Positions 31,586 to 40,048 of a DNA stretch of 64,000 bases are shown here, piece by piece (the first letter of the stretch is position 1; each line of letters opens with the position of its first letter). Source of the stretch: Pseudonocardia oceani (GTDB lineage: Bacteria > Actinomycetota > Actinomycetes > Mycobacteriales > Pseudonocardiaceae); assembly GCF_019263585.2 (NCBI RefSeq), contig NZ_JADQDF010000001.1, positions 4,216,001 through 4,280,000 of the forward strand. Direction: 5' to 3'. The translations under genes and the position numbers were made by a program. A model generated the notes under the pieces. It worked only from the letters and a program-made list of their open reading frames with translations, had not been told where the DNA came from and searched no databases.

Positions 31586-33220
31586 TCACGCCCCCTCCGG
31601 CGTCAGCAGGTCCCCCTCCCGCACCGCGTCCAGGGCGAGCGTCTTGTAGCCGTGCTCCGCGAACAGCACCGTCACCCGGTCGTCCTCCGTCGACATCACC
31701 ACACCCGGCCCGAACGCCGGGTGCTCGACGTGCTCCTGCGCGTCCGGCGCCCCGGCGTCGGGGTCGACGCGGGTGGAGCGCCCGGCGTCGCAGTTGTCGC
31801 AGCGGCCGCACGGCTCGGGGTGCTGCTCGCCGAAGTAGCCGAGCAGCAGGCGGCGCCGGCAGTCGGTGGTCTCGGCGTAGGCGCGCATCATGTCGATCCG
31901 CGACCGCACGGTCTCGCGCCGCCGCCGCGCCACCTCCCCGGCCCGCTCCACGGCCTCCGCGCGGTCCATCCCGGCCGCGGCCACGCGGCCGTCCGCGTCG
32001 ACGGTGAGCGCGCCGGCCTGCTCCAGCAGGTTCACCGCGGTGGTCCGCCGCCGCGCCGACAGCCCAGCGCGCCGGCCCAGCTCGGCGGGCCGCGCCGGTC
32101 CCTCCTCCAGGGCGGCGAGGACGGCGTGCAGCGCGTCGGGCCTGAGCCGGCGGGCGGTGAGGAAGCGCTGCAGGTGCAGGTCGCCCGCGTGGTGGTGGAG
32201 CTCGATCGTCGCAGGCTCGTCGTCGCGCCCGGCGCGCCCGATCTCCTGGTAGTAGGAGTCGATCGACGCCGGGGAGGCGGCGTGCACCACGAACCGCACG
32301 TCGGGACGGTCGATCCCCATCCCGAACGCCGACGTGGCGACGACGACGTCCGCGGCCCCGGACCGGAACTCCTCGTGCACGCGGTCGCGGTCGGCTCGGC
32401 GCATCCCCGCGTGGTAGGCCGCCGCGCGGATCCCGCGGGCGGTCAGCGCCTCGGTGTGCCGAGTGGTGGCGGTGCGGGTCGCGCAGTACAGCAGCCCCGA
32501 CCCGTCCCCGGCCACGAGCTCGACGACCCGTTCGACGACCTCGGCGTCGCGGAGGTCCTCGTCGGCGTGCAGGACGGCGGCCAGGTGCAGGTTGGGGCGG
32601 TCGAAGCCCGCCGTCACCTCGCGGGGGTCGCGCAGGCCCAGGCGCTCGACGATGTCGGCGCGCACGGGCGGCGCCGCCGTCGCCGTCAGCGCGACGACCG
32701 GCGGGTGTCCGAGCCGCTCCACGACGTCGGCCAGGCGCAGGTAGTCGGGCCGGAAGTCGTGGCCCCACTCCGAGACGCAGTGCGCCTCGTCGACGACGAA
32801 CAGCGCAGGCGCCACCGCCGCCACCCGCTCCACGACGTCGTCGCGCGCGAGCTGCTCGGGGGACAGGAACAGGTACCGCGCCCCGCCCGACTCCACCGCC
32901 TCCCACGCCCGCGTGTTGTCCGACGCCTTCTGCGTGGCGTTGACGGCCACCGCGGGCGGCGGGCCCGCGCCGTCGGCGAGGGCGTCGTCGAGGCCCTCGC
33001 GCTGGTCGCGCTGCAGGGCCACCAGCGGGGAGACGACGACCGCCGGGCCGTCGCGCAGCAGCGCGGGCACCTGGTAGATCGCCGACTTCCCCGAACCGGT
33101 CGGCAGCACCGCCAGCACGTCGTGGCCGGTCGCCGCCGCCTCCATGGCCTCCAGCTGCTCGGGGCGCAGCTCCGGCAGCCCGAACGCGTCCGCCGCCACC
33201 CGCTGCAGGTCCGATCGCAT
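31586..33220 (-). CDS. recQ: RecQ-family ATP-dependent DNA helicase
   Basis: 544 residues from ATG 33220. Helicase motifs in order: RPEQLEAMEAAATGHDVLAV (Q and I regions), LPTGSGKSAIYQVP (Walker A), FVVDEAHCVSEWGHDFRPDY (DEAH box), ALTATAAPPVRADIVERLG, TSAFGMGIDRPDVRFVVHA and QEIGRAGRDDEPATIELHH (motif VI). The zinc-binding RQC part is present (TDCRRRLLLGYFG, PCGRCDNC). The HRDC domain appears absent; the C-terminus ends in a short beta segment VLFAEHGYKTLALDAVREGD. It is divergent from the YihY gene, with 79 bp between. Confidence 0.93.
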   Translation of the reverse strand: MRSDLQRVAADAFGLPELRPEQLEAMEAAATGHDVLAVLPTGSGKSAIYQVPALLRDGPAVVVSPLVALQRDQREGLDDALADGAGPPPAVAVNATQKASDNTRAWEAVESGGARYLFLSPEQLARDDVVERVAAVAPALFVVDEAHCVSEWGHDFRPDYLRLADVVERLGHPPVVALTATAAPPVRADIVERLGLRDPREVTAGFDRPNLHLAAVLHADEDLRDAEVVERVVELVAGDGSGLLYCATRTATTRHTEALTARGIRAAAYHAGMRRADRDRVHEEFRSGAADVVVATSAFGMGIDRPDVRFVVHAASPASIDSYYQEIGRAGRDDEPATIELHHHAGDLHLQRFLTARRLRPDALHAVLAALEEGPARPAELGRRAGLSARRRTTAVNLLEQAGALTVDADGRVAAAGMDRAEAVERAGEVARRRRETVRSRIDMMRAYAETTDCRRRLLLGYFGEQHPEPCGRCDNCDAGRSTRVDPDAGAPDAQEHVEHPAFGPGVVMSTEDDRVTVLFAEHGYKTLALDAVREGDLLTPEGA

Positions 33221-33299
33221 GCTCACCGGCCCCACGTACCCGGCGGCAGGGCGTTCACCCGCGCTGTTTCGCACCCGGCACCCACGGGAAGCCCCAGCG

Positions 33300-34214
33300 G
33301 TGAGGGTGCCGTTCCTGCGCCGGCTGGGCCGGTCCTTCCCGGGCAGCGACCTGGCCCTGTGGGCGGCGGGCGTCACGTTCTTCGGGATCCTCGGGATCGT
33401 CCCCGCGGTGCTGGTCGCCCTGCGGCTGGCCGCGGCGCTCGTGGGCGCCGACGCGGTCACCGTCGGCGTCGCGACGGCCGTCACGGGCTTGCCCGGCGGG
33501 CACGGCACGCCGCAGGCCCTCGCCACGCTGACCGCCACGGCCGTGGGGCTGTCCTGGCTCGAGGTGCTCGTCGCGCTGTTCCCGGCGAGCCTGTACGGCG
33601 AGGGCCTGCGCCGCGGGTTCGGCCAGCTCGCCCCGGGCGACGGCGGCCGCTTCACCGGCTGGCGCGGACGCCTGGGCCTGCTGCCCGCGCTGGCGGTCGG
33701 CCCGCTGCTGGTGCTGCTCCTGCTGGCCGCGGCCCCGGTCGTCGCCCCGCTCTACGCCGCGGGCGGGGAGCGGCTGGCGCTCGGCGTCGTCGTGGCGTTC
33801 CACGTCGTGTGGATCGTCGTGTCGGTCGGGCTCACGCTGGTCTACGGGCTGGTGGGCGAGGGCCGGCCCGCCGCGCTCCCGCTGCTGGTCGGGGCGTTCT
33901 CCACCGGCGCGGTGCTGGCCGGTTTCCTCCAGGGCTTCCTGCTGTTCCTGGCCATCCCGGTGGAGTGGTCGGCGCCCTTCGGCGGGCTACCGGTGTTCGG
34001 CGCCGTCGCCGCGCTCGCGCTCTGGCTCTACCTGCTCCACCTGCTGGTGCTCGTCGGGTTCCGGCTGACCCTCGTGCTCGGCGAGGTCCACGCGGCCCGC
34101 CGTGCCAGCGCCACCGCGAAGGGTACGGCGACGAGCCCCATCACCACCCCGCCGACGAGCGCGGAACCGGGGAGCCCGAAGAAGGCGGCGTGCGCGAGCA
34201 CGGACGAGCCGTAG
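33300..34214 (+). CDS. YihY/BrkB-family membrane protein
   Basis: 304 residues from GTG 33300. Six hydrophobic spans are visible, including FFGILGIVPAVLVALRLAAA, LGLLPALAVGPLLVLLLLAA and FGAVAALALWLYLLHLLVLV, matching the YihY/BrkB inner-membrane family (often misnamed ribonuclease BN). The last 45 residues (ASATAKGTATSPITTPPTSA onward) are low-complexity and encoded opposite the 3' end of the CruF-like gene; the two genes overlap by 187 bp tail to tail, so the native end may once have been nearer 34080. Confidence 0.8.
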   Translation: MRVPFLRRLGRSFPGSDLALWAAGVTFFGILGIVPAVLVALRLAAALVGADAVTVGVATAVTGLPGGHGTPQALATLTATAVGLSWLEVLVALFPASLYGEGLRRGFGQLAPGDGGRFTGWRGRLGLLPALAVGPLLVLLLLAAAPVVAPLYAAGGERLALGVVVAFHVVWIVVSVGLTLVYGLVGEGRPAALPLLVGAFSTGAVLAGFLQGFLLFLAIPVEWSAPFGGLPVFGAVAALALWLYLLHLLVLVGFRLTLVLGEVHAARRASATAKGTATSPITTPPTSAEPGSPKKAACASTDEP

Positions 34215-34885
34215 GTCCACACGTACAGCGCCGCGGCGGGGCCCGACGGTCCGTCGGACGGGCCCACCAGGCGGTGCAGCAGCCCGACCATGAGCACGGA
34301 GACGAGCACCCAGCCTGCGTAGTTCGTGAGCGGGACGCCCGGCACCAGCGGCAGCGCGGGGGAGGGGTCGGCCCAGGTCCAGTGGCCGGCGTCGACCATC
34401 TGCGGGTCGAGGAACACGTCCCACACCGCCAGTGCGACGCCCCCGACCAGCGCCACCCCGACGCCGCTGCGCGCCAGGGTCCGCCCGACGACGAGCGCGG
34501 GCCACGCCATCATCACCCAGGCCAGCGGCACGACGGCGGGCACGCCGGCGACCTCCGCGCCGAGCGTGCCGCTGTAGGCGTACTCCCCGAACGGCAGCCC
34601 GGTGGCCAGCCCGACCGACTCGGCGAGCAGCCCCCCGCCCCCCGCCACGACGAGCAGCACCGCCGCGCCCCGCGTGCCGTGGCGCCGGGCGGCGTCGGCG
34701 ACCGAGGCCGCGGAGAACAGCAGCACCGACGTCACGGTCACCGTCGTCAGCGCGCCGTCCGGCACGAGCGGGTAGACGATCTGCGCCAGCACCGCGGCCC
34801 CGACGAGGGCCCACACGGCGGCGGCCCCCACCACGGGGAGGCCGAACGGGGGGACGGCGGGGGAGCGCGCGGCGAGGGACGACAC
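34028..34885 (-). CDS. CruF-like carotenoid biosynthesis membrane protein
   Basis: 285 residues, GTG 34885, with about seven hydrophobic spans. The motifs GLPFGEYAYSGTLGAEVAGV, PLAWVMMAWPALVVGRTL and AVWDVFLDPQMVDAGHWTWA match the carotenoid-biosynthesis (bisanhydrobacterioruberin hydratase CruF-like) family. It likely hydrates the end group of a linear carotenoid before glycosylation. The neighbouring GT2 and CrtI-like genes (34983-37582) support a myxoxanthophyll- or bacterioruberin-type pathway. The last 50 codons overlap the convergent YihY gene and read as low-quality sequence. Confidence 0.82.
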   Translation of the reverse strand: MSSLAARSPAVPPFGLPVVGAAAVWALVGAAVLAQIVYPLVPDGALTTVTVTSVLLFSAASVADAARRHGTRGAAVLLVVAGGGGLLAESVGLATGLPFGEYAYSGTLGAEVAGVPAVVPLAWVMMAWPALVVGRTLARSGVGVALVGGVALAVWDVFLDPQMVDAGHWTWADPSPALPLVPGVPLTNYAGWVLVSVLMVGLLHRLVGPSDGPSGPAAALYVWTYGSSVLAHAAFFGLPGSALVGGVVMGLVAVPFAVALARRAAWTSPSTRVSRNPTSTSRWSR

Positions 34886-34982
34886 CCCGGGGCGGTACCC
34901 CGGATCGGCGATCCCAAACGGCGGTGATCACCATGCCGTCCCCGCGCGCCGCGGGCCCGCACCGGTCCTACGCTCGCGACCG

Positions 34983-36116
34983 ATGCCGTCCACGACCCCC
35001 TACGGCCCGGTCCGGGCCGCCGCACGGGCGCTCGTGCGCACCGGCGCCGCGCTGGCGGTGGCCGGCACCGCGCACCTGCTCGTCAACGTCCGCGCCCTGC
35101 GGGTGCCGCCGCGCCGCCCGGTGCCGGTCGTCGAGCCCGTCTCGGTGCTGCTGCCCGCCCGCGACGAGGCCGCCCGCGTCGGGCCGGCGGTCGCGTCGGT
35201 GCTGGCGCAGGAGGGCGTCGCGCGGATGGAGCTCCTGGTCCTCGACGACGGCTCCACCGACGGCACGGCCGACGTCGTGCGGGCGGCGGGCGCGGGCGAC
35301 CTGCGCCTGACCGTGCGCACCGGCACGCCCCCGCCCCCCGGCGTGCTCGGCAAGCCGCACGCCTGCGCGCAGCTCGCGGCGGCCGCGCGGGGCGGCGTGC
35401 TGGTGTTCGTCGACGCCGACGTGGTGCTGGCCCCGCACGCGGTGGCCGCGGCCGTCGGGATGCTGCGCGACGGCCGGTTCGGCCTGCTCTGCCCGTGGCC
35501 GCGGCAGGTGGCCGACGGGGCGGGCCCGCGGCTGCTGCAGCCCCTGCTGGCCTGGTCGTGGATGGTGACGCTGCCGCTGCGCGTGGCCGAGCGCTCGCCC
35601 CGGCCGTCGATGGTGGCGGCCAACGGCCAGTTCCTCGTCGTCGACGCCGGTGCGCTCGCCGCCGCGGGCGGGTTCGCCGCCGTCGGCACCCAGGTGCTCG
35701 ACGACATCGGCCTGGCCCGCGCGGTCAAGCGCTCGGGCGGGCGGGTCGGGGTGGCCGACGGCAGCGCGCTCGCCGAGTGCCGCATGTACGAGGGCTGGGC
35801 CGACCTCAGCGCGGGCTACCGCAAGTCGCTGTGGGCCGCGTTCGGGCCGCCCGCGGCGTCGGCCGCGATCGCCGCGCTGCTCGCGGTGGCCTACGTCGTG
35901 CCGCCGGTGGCGGCGCTGGCCGGGTCGCGCGCGGGGCGCGTCGGGTACGCGGCGGCGGTGCTGGGGCGGGTCGTCGCGGCGCGGCGCTCCCGGGTCCGGG
36001 CCTGGCCCGACCCGCTCGCGCACCCCGTGTCGGTGGCGGCGCTGCTCGTCCTGTGGGCGCGGTCGTGGGCCGGGCACCGCCGCGGCGCGCTGACCTGGAA
36101 GGGGCGCGCCCTGTGA
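34983..36116 (+). CDS. Carotenoid-cluster glycosyltransferase family 2 (membrane-associated)
   Basis: 377 residues. A GT2 domain (VEPVSVLLPARDEAARVGPA, MELLVLDDGSTDGTADVV, VLVFVDADVVLAPHAVAAAV, VLDDIGLARAVKRSGGRVGV) is followed by hydrophobic spans (AIAALLAVAYVVPPVAALAG). This is the arrangement of CruC-like or CrtQ-type carotenoid glycosyltransferases. Its stop overlaps the GTG of the CrtI-like gene. Probably adds a sugar to the hydroxyl made by the CruF-like protein. Confidence 0.82.
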   Translation: MPSTTPYGPVRAAARALVRTGAALAVAGTAHLLVNVRALRVPPRRPVPVVEPVSVLLPARDEAARVGPAVASVLAQEGVARMELLVLDDGSTDGTADVVRAAGAGDLRLTVRTGTPPPPGVLGKPHACAQLAAAARGGVLVFVDADVVLAPHAVAAAVGMLRDGRFGLLCPWPRQVADGAGPRLLQPLLAWSWMVTLPLRVAERSPRPSMVAANGQFLVVDAGALAAAGGFAAVGTQVLDDIGLARAVKRSGGRVGVADGSALAECRMYEGWADLSAGYRKSLWAAFGPPAASAAIAALLAVAYVVPPVAALAGSRAGRVGYAAAVLGRVVAARRSRVRAWPDPLAHPVSVAALLVLWARSWAGHRRGALTWKGRAL

Positions 36117-37582
36117 GCCGGGTCGTCGTCATCGGGGCCGGGGTGGGCGGGCTCGCCGCGGCCGCGCGGCTCGCCGCGCAGGGCCACCGGGTGGCGCTGC
36201 ACGAGCGGTCGGGCACCCACGGCGGCAAGCTCGGCTCGTTCGAGCGCGACGGGTTCCGGTTCGACACCGGCCCCTCGCTGCTCACGCTGCCCGGCGTGTT
36301 CGAGGACCTGTTCGCCGACACCGGCGGCCCGTCCGGCCTCGACGTCGTGCCGGTCGACCCGATCTGCTCCTACCGCTTCGCCGACGGCACCGCGCTGGAC
36401 ATGCCGCACGACCCGGCCGCCGTCCCCGCCGCGCTGGACGCCGCGCTCGGCCCCGGCGCGGGGGACCAGTGGTCGGCGCTGCACCGCCGCGGCGCCCGGC
36501 TGTGGGACCTCGTCGGCGAGGACGTGCTCAGCCGTCCGCTCGACGGCGTCGGCGACCTGCTCCGGTTCTCCCGCCGCGTGCGCGACCTGCGCGTCATCGC
36601 GCCGTGGCGGACCCTGCACGGGCTGGGCCGTTCGATGCTGCCCGACCCCCGGCTGCGCGCCTGGCTCGACCGCTACGCCACCTACTCCGGCTCCGACCCG
36701 CGCCGCACGCCGTCGGTGCTGTCGGTGACGCCGTACGTGGAGCAGCGGTTCGGCGCCTGGTACGTGCGCGGCGGGCTGCGCGGGCTCGCCGACGCCCTGC
36801 TGGAGCGCTGCCGGGCGCTCGGCGTCGAGGTGCACCTGGGCTCGGAGGTGACCGGGGTGGCCGTCGTGGGCGGGCGGGTGAGCGGGGTGACGACCGCGGG
36901 CGGGAGCGTGCCGGCCGACGTCGTCGTCTGCGACGCCGACGCGTCCGTGCTCTACGAGGACCTGCTGCCGCGCCGCCTCGGGGCGGGCATGCGCCGCGGG
37001 CTGCGCCGGGCGCCGCGGTCGCTGTCGGGCTTCGTGCTGCTGCTGGCGCTCGAGGGCCACGAGCCGGGCCCGGCGCACCGGGTGTGGTTCCCGCGCGACT
37101 ACGACGCCGAGTTCGACGCCGTCCTCGGCCGCCGGCCGGCGCCGGTGCCCGACCCGACCGTCTACGTCCACGCCCCCGACGATCCGGCCCTGCACCCCGA
37201 CGGCGCGCAGGGCTGGTTCGTGCTGGTCAACGCGCCGCCGCAGGCCCCGGGCCGGGGCGTCGACTGGGACGAGCCGGGGCTGGCGGACCGCTACGCCGAC
37301 CACGTCCTGGGCGTCCTGGCCGCCCGCGGCACCGACGTGCGCGGCCGCGTCCGGTGGCGCGAGGTGCGCACCCCGGCCGACCTGGAGCGCGCGACCGGCA
37401 CCCCCGGCGGCGCCATCTACGGCACGGCGTCGCACGGGCCGCGTGCGGCGCTGCTGCGCCCGGCCAACCGCTCCCCGGTGCCGGGCCTCTACCTCGTCGG
37501 CGGCTCCGCGCACCCCGGCGGCGGGCTCCCGCTCGTCGCGCTGTCGGCGTCGATCGTGGCCGGGCTCGTCGGGCCCGCCTGA
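36113..37582 (+). CDS. CrtI-family phytoene/carotenoid desaturase
   Basis: 489 residues. The FAD-binding dinucleotide fold begins at the N-terminus, VVVIGAGVGGLAAAARLAAQ, with HERSGTHGGKLGSFERDGFRF next. The family C-terminal signature is RSPVPGLYLVGGSAHPGGGL. Candidate roles are C-3',4' desaturase (CrtD) or phytoene desaturase (CrtI); beside the CruF- and CruC-like genes, CrtD is favoured. GTG 36113 overlaps the preceding stop (GTGA). The 3' end overlaps the convergent phosphatidyltransferase gene by 94 bp. Confidence 0.88.
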   Translation: MSRVVVIGAGVGGLAAAARLAAQGHRVALHERSGTHGGKLGSFERDGFRFDTGPSLLTLPGVFEDLFADTGGPSGLDVVPVDPICSYRFADGTALDMPHDPAAVPAALDAALGPGAGDQWSALHRRGARLWDLVGEDVLSRPLDGVGDLLRFSRRVRDLRVIAPWRTLHGLGRSMLPDPRLRAWLDRYATYSGSDPRRTPSVLSVTPYVEQRFGAWYVRGGLRGLADALLERCRALGVEVHLGSEVTGVAVVGGRVSGVTTAGGSVPADVVVCDADASVLYEDLLPRRLGAGMRRGLRRAPRSLSGFVLLLALEGHEPGPAHRVWFPRDYDAEFDAVLGRRPAPVPDPTVYVHAPDDPALHPDGAQGWFVLVNAPPQAPGRGVDWDEPGLADRYADHVLGVLAARGTDVRGRVRWREVRTPADLERATGTPGGAIYGTASHGPRAALLRPANRSPVPGLYLVGGSAHPGGGLPLVALSASIVAGLVGPA

Positions 37583-38241
37583 CCCGGAGCGCGGCGTCCC
37601 AGCTCTCTCCGCACCCCGGCGCCGAGGTGCACCAGCCCGGCGACGCCGACGACCACCCAGCCGACGGCGCACACGCTCGCCCACGACCACCCGGTCCACG
37701 GCGTCCCGGCCGGGAACAGGCCCGTCCCCAGCGCGGCGACGGCCACCACGATCACGCGCGTGGGGCGCTCCTGCACGGTGACGGCGCCGGGCCCGTGCAT
37801 CCCGGCGCCCTGGGCGCGGGCGCGCACGTACTCGTGCAGGAGCACCAGCGCGGCCGCGGCGGCGCACAGCGCGGGCGGGGCTCCGAGCACCAGCAGGACG
37901 GCGGCGAAGGCGAGGTCCCCGAGGCGGTCGGCGGTGGCGTCCACGACCTCCCCGAGCGGGCGCGCCTTCCCCGTCTGCAGCGCGACGGCGCCGTCGAGGC
38001 CGTCGAGCAGGCCGGTCAGGACCGCCAGGAGCGCAGCCAGCAGTGGCCACGCCCCGCCCGCCGCGGCGGCGCCGACCGCTCCCGCCGCGCACAGCACTCC
38101 GGCCGCCGACAGGGCGTCGGGTGGGATGCGGGAGACCGGCCCGGTCCGGGCGATCCCCTGCACGATCCCGAGCCACACCCGCACGGGCGGCGACAGCCGC
38201 ACACCGCCGTGCTGCGTCGACCAGGCCTGCTGTCCGTCCAC
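37489..38241 (-). CDS. CDP-alcohol phosphatidyltransferase family membrane protein
   Basis: 250 residues from GTG 38241 (a longer reading to 38337 is possible). The family signature D-x2-D-G-x2-A-R-x8-G-x3-D-x3-D is seen as DGLDGAVALQTGKARPLGEV then VDATADR; all acidic residues are kept but the Arg after Ala is Leu. Hydrophobic spans flank it (WPLLAALLAVLTGLLDGLDG; LGDLAFAAVLLVLGAPPALC). It should transfer a phosphoalcohol from a CDP-activated donor in lipid synthesis. The C-terminal 40 residues lie opposite the CrtI gene and are low-complexity. Confidence 0.8.
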   Translation of the reverse strand: MDGQQAWSTQHGGVRLSPPVRVWLGIVQGIARTGPVSRIPPDALSAAGVLCAAGAVGAAAAGGAWPLLAALLAVLTGLLDGLDGAVALQTGKARPLGEVVDATADRLGDLAFAAVLLVLGAPPALCAAAAALVLLHEYVRARAQGAGMHGPGAVTVQERPTRVIVVAVAALGTGLFPAGTPWTGWSWASVCAVGWVVVGVAGLVHLGAGVRRELGRRAPGQAGPTSPATIDADSATSGSPPPGCAEPPTR

Positions 38242-38585
38242 GGCACCAGCGTCGCAGGGGTCGGCCGCATCCGCCGCACGGATTCGCGCGCAACGTGTGT
38301 GTGGTCCCTGCACGGGGGGTAACGCTCCATCCGACACGGGACGGGGACGCCCGACCGGGTCGACGGGGAGACACGATGCCGGCCACGTGCCGGCACCGCA
38401 CGCGTGGCGGACGGCGGCTGACAGCCCCCACCGGCCCCACTGGGCTCCTCACCACATCTGAACGGTCCGGGAGCGGGCCGATCGCGCCGCGGTCGACCGC
38501 CCCCGTGACGAGTACGCCCTCGTCCGGGCACCCCTGCCGGACGACGACACCGGCTCGCGAAGCGAGCAGAAGGAGATGCACCGCT
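38242..38585. promoter_or_regulatory. Divergent intergenic region, 344 bp
   Basis: No gene is evident. It separates the phosphatidyltransferase and PRC/DUF2382 genes. On the plus strand GGGTAA at 38317-38322, preceded by GTGT at 38295-38298, loosely resembles a stress-sigma (SigB/SigF-type) promoter, and AAGGAG at 38570-38575 is the ribosome binding site for the GTG at 38586. Confidence 0.35.
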
Positions 38586-39371
38586 GTGATCACCCAGGAC
38601 CAGCTCCGCGACCTCGTCGGATCGACCGCCTACGACCGCGACGGCGACAAGCTCGGCAAGATCGGGCAGGTCTACTACGACGACGAGACGACCGATCCGA
38701 AGTGGGTCACCGTGAACACGGGTCTGTTCGGCACGAACGAGAACTTCGTGCCGGTGCAGGGCGCTGATGCCTCCGGTGACCGCGTCACCGTCGCCTACGA
38801 CAAGGCGACCATCAAGGACGCCCCGAACATCGCCGAGGACGGCCACCTCTCGGTCGAGGAGGAGGAGCAGCTCTACCGCCACTACGGACTCGACTACGGC
38901 GGCACCGGTCACCGGACCGGCATCGGCCACGGGACGGACACCGACGGCACCGGGACCGTCGGCCACGACACCTCCGGCCCCACCACCGACAACGCGATGA
39001 CCCGCTCCGAGGAGCAGCTCCGGGTCGGCACGGAGAGCCAGGAGGCGGGCCGGGCCCGGCTCCGCAAGCACGTCGTGACCGAGCACCAGCAGGTGCAGGT
39101 ACCGGTCTCGCACGAGGAGGTCCGGGTGGAGCGCGAGCCCGTCACCGAGGCCAACGCGGGTGCGGCGATGGACGGGCCGGCCATCTCCGAGGAGGAGCAC
39201 GAGGTCACCCTGCACGCCGAGCGTCCCGTGGTGGACAAGGAGGCCGTGCCCGTGGAGCGCGTCAAGGTGGGCACCGAGACGGTGCGCGACACCGAGACCG
39301 TCGGCGGCGAGGTCCGCAAGGAGGAGATCGAGGTCGACGACGCCGGCACGACCGGCCGCCGCCGCGACTGA
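38586..39371 (+). CDS. PRC-barrel and DUF2382 stress-associated protein
   Basis: 261 residues. The N-terminal PRC-barrel is clear (DLVGSTAYDRDGDKLGKIGQ, PKWVTVNTGLFGTNENFVPV), then LSVEEEEQLYRHYGLDY, a Gly/Thr/His linker (about 98-135) and a C-terminal DUF2382 domain (RSEEQLRVGTESQEAGRARL, VEREPVTEAN, EEHEVTLHAERPVVDKEAVP, VGGEVRKEEIEVDD). AAGGAG lies 10 bases upstream of the GTG. Such proteins are induced by desiccation or osmotic stress; their molecular role is unknown. Confidence 0.9.
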   Translation: MITQDQLRDLVGSTAYDRDGDKLGKIGQVYYDDETTDPKWVTVNTGLFGTNENFVPVQGADASGDRVTVAYDKATIKDAPNIAEDGHLSVEEEEQLYRHYGLDYGGTGHRTGIGHGTDTDGTGTVGHDTSGPTTDNAMTRSEEQLRVGTESQEAGRARLRKHVVTEHQQVQVPVSHEEVRVEREPVTEANAGAAMDGPAISEEEHEVTLHAERPVVDKEAVPVERVKVGTETVRDTETVGGEVRKEEIEVDDAGTTGRRRD

Positions 39372-39390
39372 GGTCATCTGCGGTCGGGGG

Positions 39391-39421
39391 TTGACAGAAC
39401 CTCTCGCCCGCGGTGCACTAT
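39391..39421 (+). promoter_or_regulatory. Candidate promoter
   Basis: TTGACA at 39391-39396 is a consensus -35. The -10 is weak: CACTAT at 39416-39421 (19-base spacer) or TGCACT at 39414-39419 (17-base spacer). It could serve a short transcript ending at the hairpin 39539-39570 or read on into the MerR gene. Confidence 0.35.
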
Positions 39422-39427
39422 CCGAGT

Positions 39428-39570
39428 AACCGTACGAGGGCACCGGTGCCGCAGGGACGGCAGAGGCGTCGACGACCCGGAGGTGATCGTCTGGTAGCCG
39501 GACGGATTCGCGATCATCGATCAGAACGGTGAGACGACAGCGGGGCCCGGCCGTCAGGCCGGGCCCCGCT
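39428..39570 (+). ncRNA. Candidate small RNA or attenuated leader ahead of the MerR gene
   Basis: Between the TTGACA promoter and a perfect 14-bp hairpin (arms 39539-39552 and 39557-39570, loop GTCA) lie about 140 bases without a gene. They contain GGAGGTGATC at 39479-39488, a complete complement to the 16S rRNA 3' end with no start codon behind it. This could be a terminated small RNA or an attenuator for the MerR gene, whose ATG lies 26 bases past the hairpin. Confidence 0.3.
39539..39570 (+). terminator. Perfect 14-bp GC-rich hairpin
   Basis: AGCGGGGCCCGGCC (39539-39552) and GGCCGGGCCCCGCT (39557-39570) with loop GTCA. No U-tract, as is usual in actinobacteria. It lies 168 bases after the PRC/DUF2382 stop and 26 bases before the MerR start. 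Confidence 0.7.
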
Positions 39571-39596
39571 CGACGTGCGGGCACGGCGCCACGCAG

Positions 39597-39968
39597 ATGA
39601 CGCGCAGGACACGACGAGGGAGGCGCACGACGGACGGGCAGACGGAGCCGCAGGGCCTGGCCCGGCTCGACGACCAGGACTTCCCGGCGCTCACGATGGG
39701 GCAGGCCGCGGAGCTGCTGGGTGTGCAGCCCGCGTTCCTGCGCAGCCTCGACGCCGCCGGGGTGCTCATCCCGGGCCGCTCCGGCGGCGGCCACCGCCGG
39801 TACTCGCGCAACCAGCTCGAGCTGGTCGCCCGGATGCGGGCGCTGCTCGACGAGGGTCTGACGCTGGAGGCGGCCGTCCGCGTCACGGGCCTGGAGGACG
39901 AGCTCGGCCGCGCCCGCACGCGCATCGCGGAGCTCGAGGCCGAGGCCTCCGAGCAGGCCGGGGAGTAG
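39597..39968 (+). CDS. MerR-family regulator (HspR-like)
   Basis: 123 residues. The MerR helix-turn-helix is clear: LTMGQAAELLGVQPAFLRSL, DAAGVLIPGRSGGGHRRYSR, then ELVARMRALLDEGLTLEAAV and a coiled-coil dimerisation helix LGRARTRIAELEAEASEQAG. There is no C-terminal effector domain. HspR, the actinobacterial heat-shock repressor, has this layout, and an hsp20 gene follows convergently. No canonical HAIR operator was found, so the regulatory link is inferred. Confidence 0.85.
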   Translation: MTRRTRRGRRTTDGQTEPQGLARLDDQDFPALTMGQAAELLGVQPAFLRSLDAAGVLIPGRSGGGHRRYSRNQLELVARMRALLDEGLTLEAAVRVTGLEDELGRARTRIAELEAEASEQAGE

Positions 39969-39996
39969 CGCCGGGCTGCGGAGCGGGGCGAGACGC

Positions 39997-40030
39997 GACG
40001 AGCCCCGCCGGACCTCCGGCGGGGCTCGTC
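39997..40030. terminator. Bidirectional terminator between MerR and hsp20 genes
   Basis: GACGAGCCCCGCCGG (39997-40011) pairs perfectly with CCGGCGGGGCTCGTC (40016-40030) around ACCT: a 15-bp stem between two convergent genes. Confidence 0.8.
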
Positions 40031-40048
40031 GTCGTCAGGGGAGGGGTG

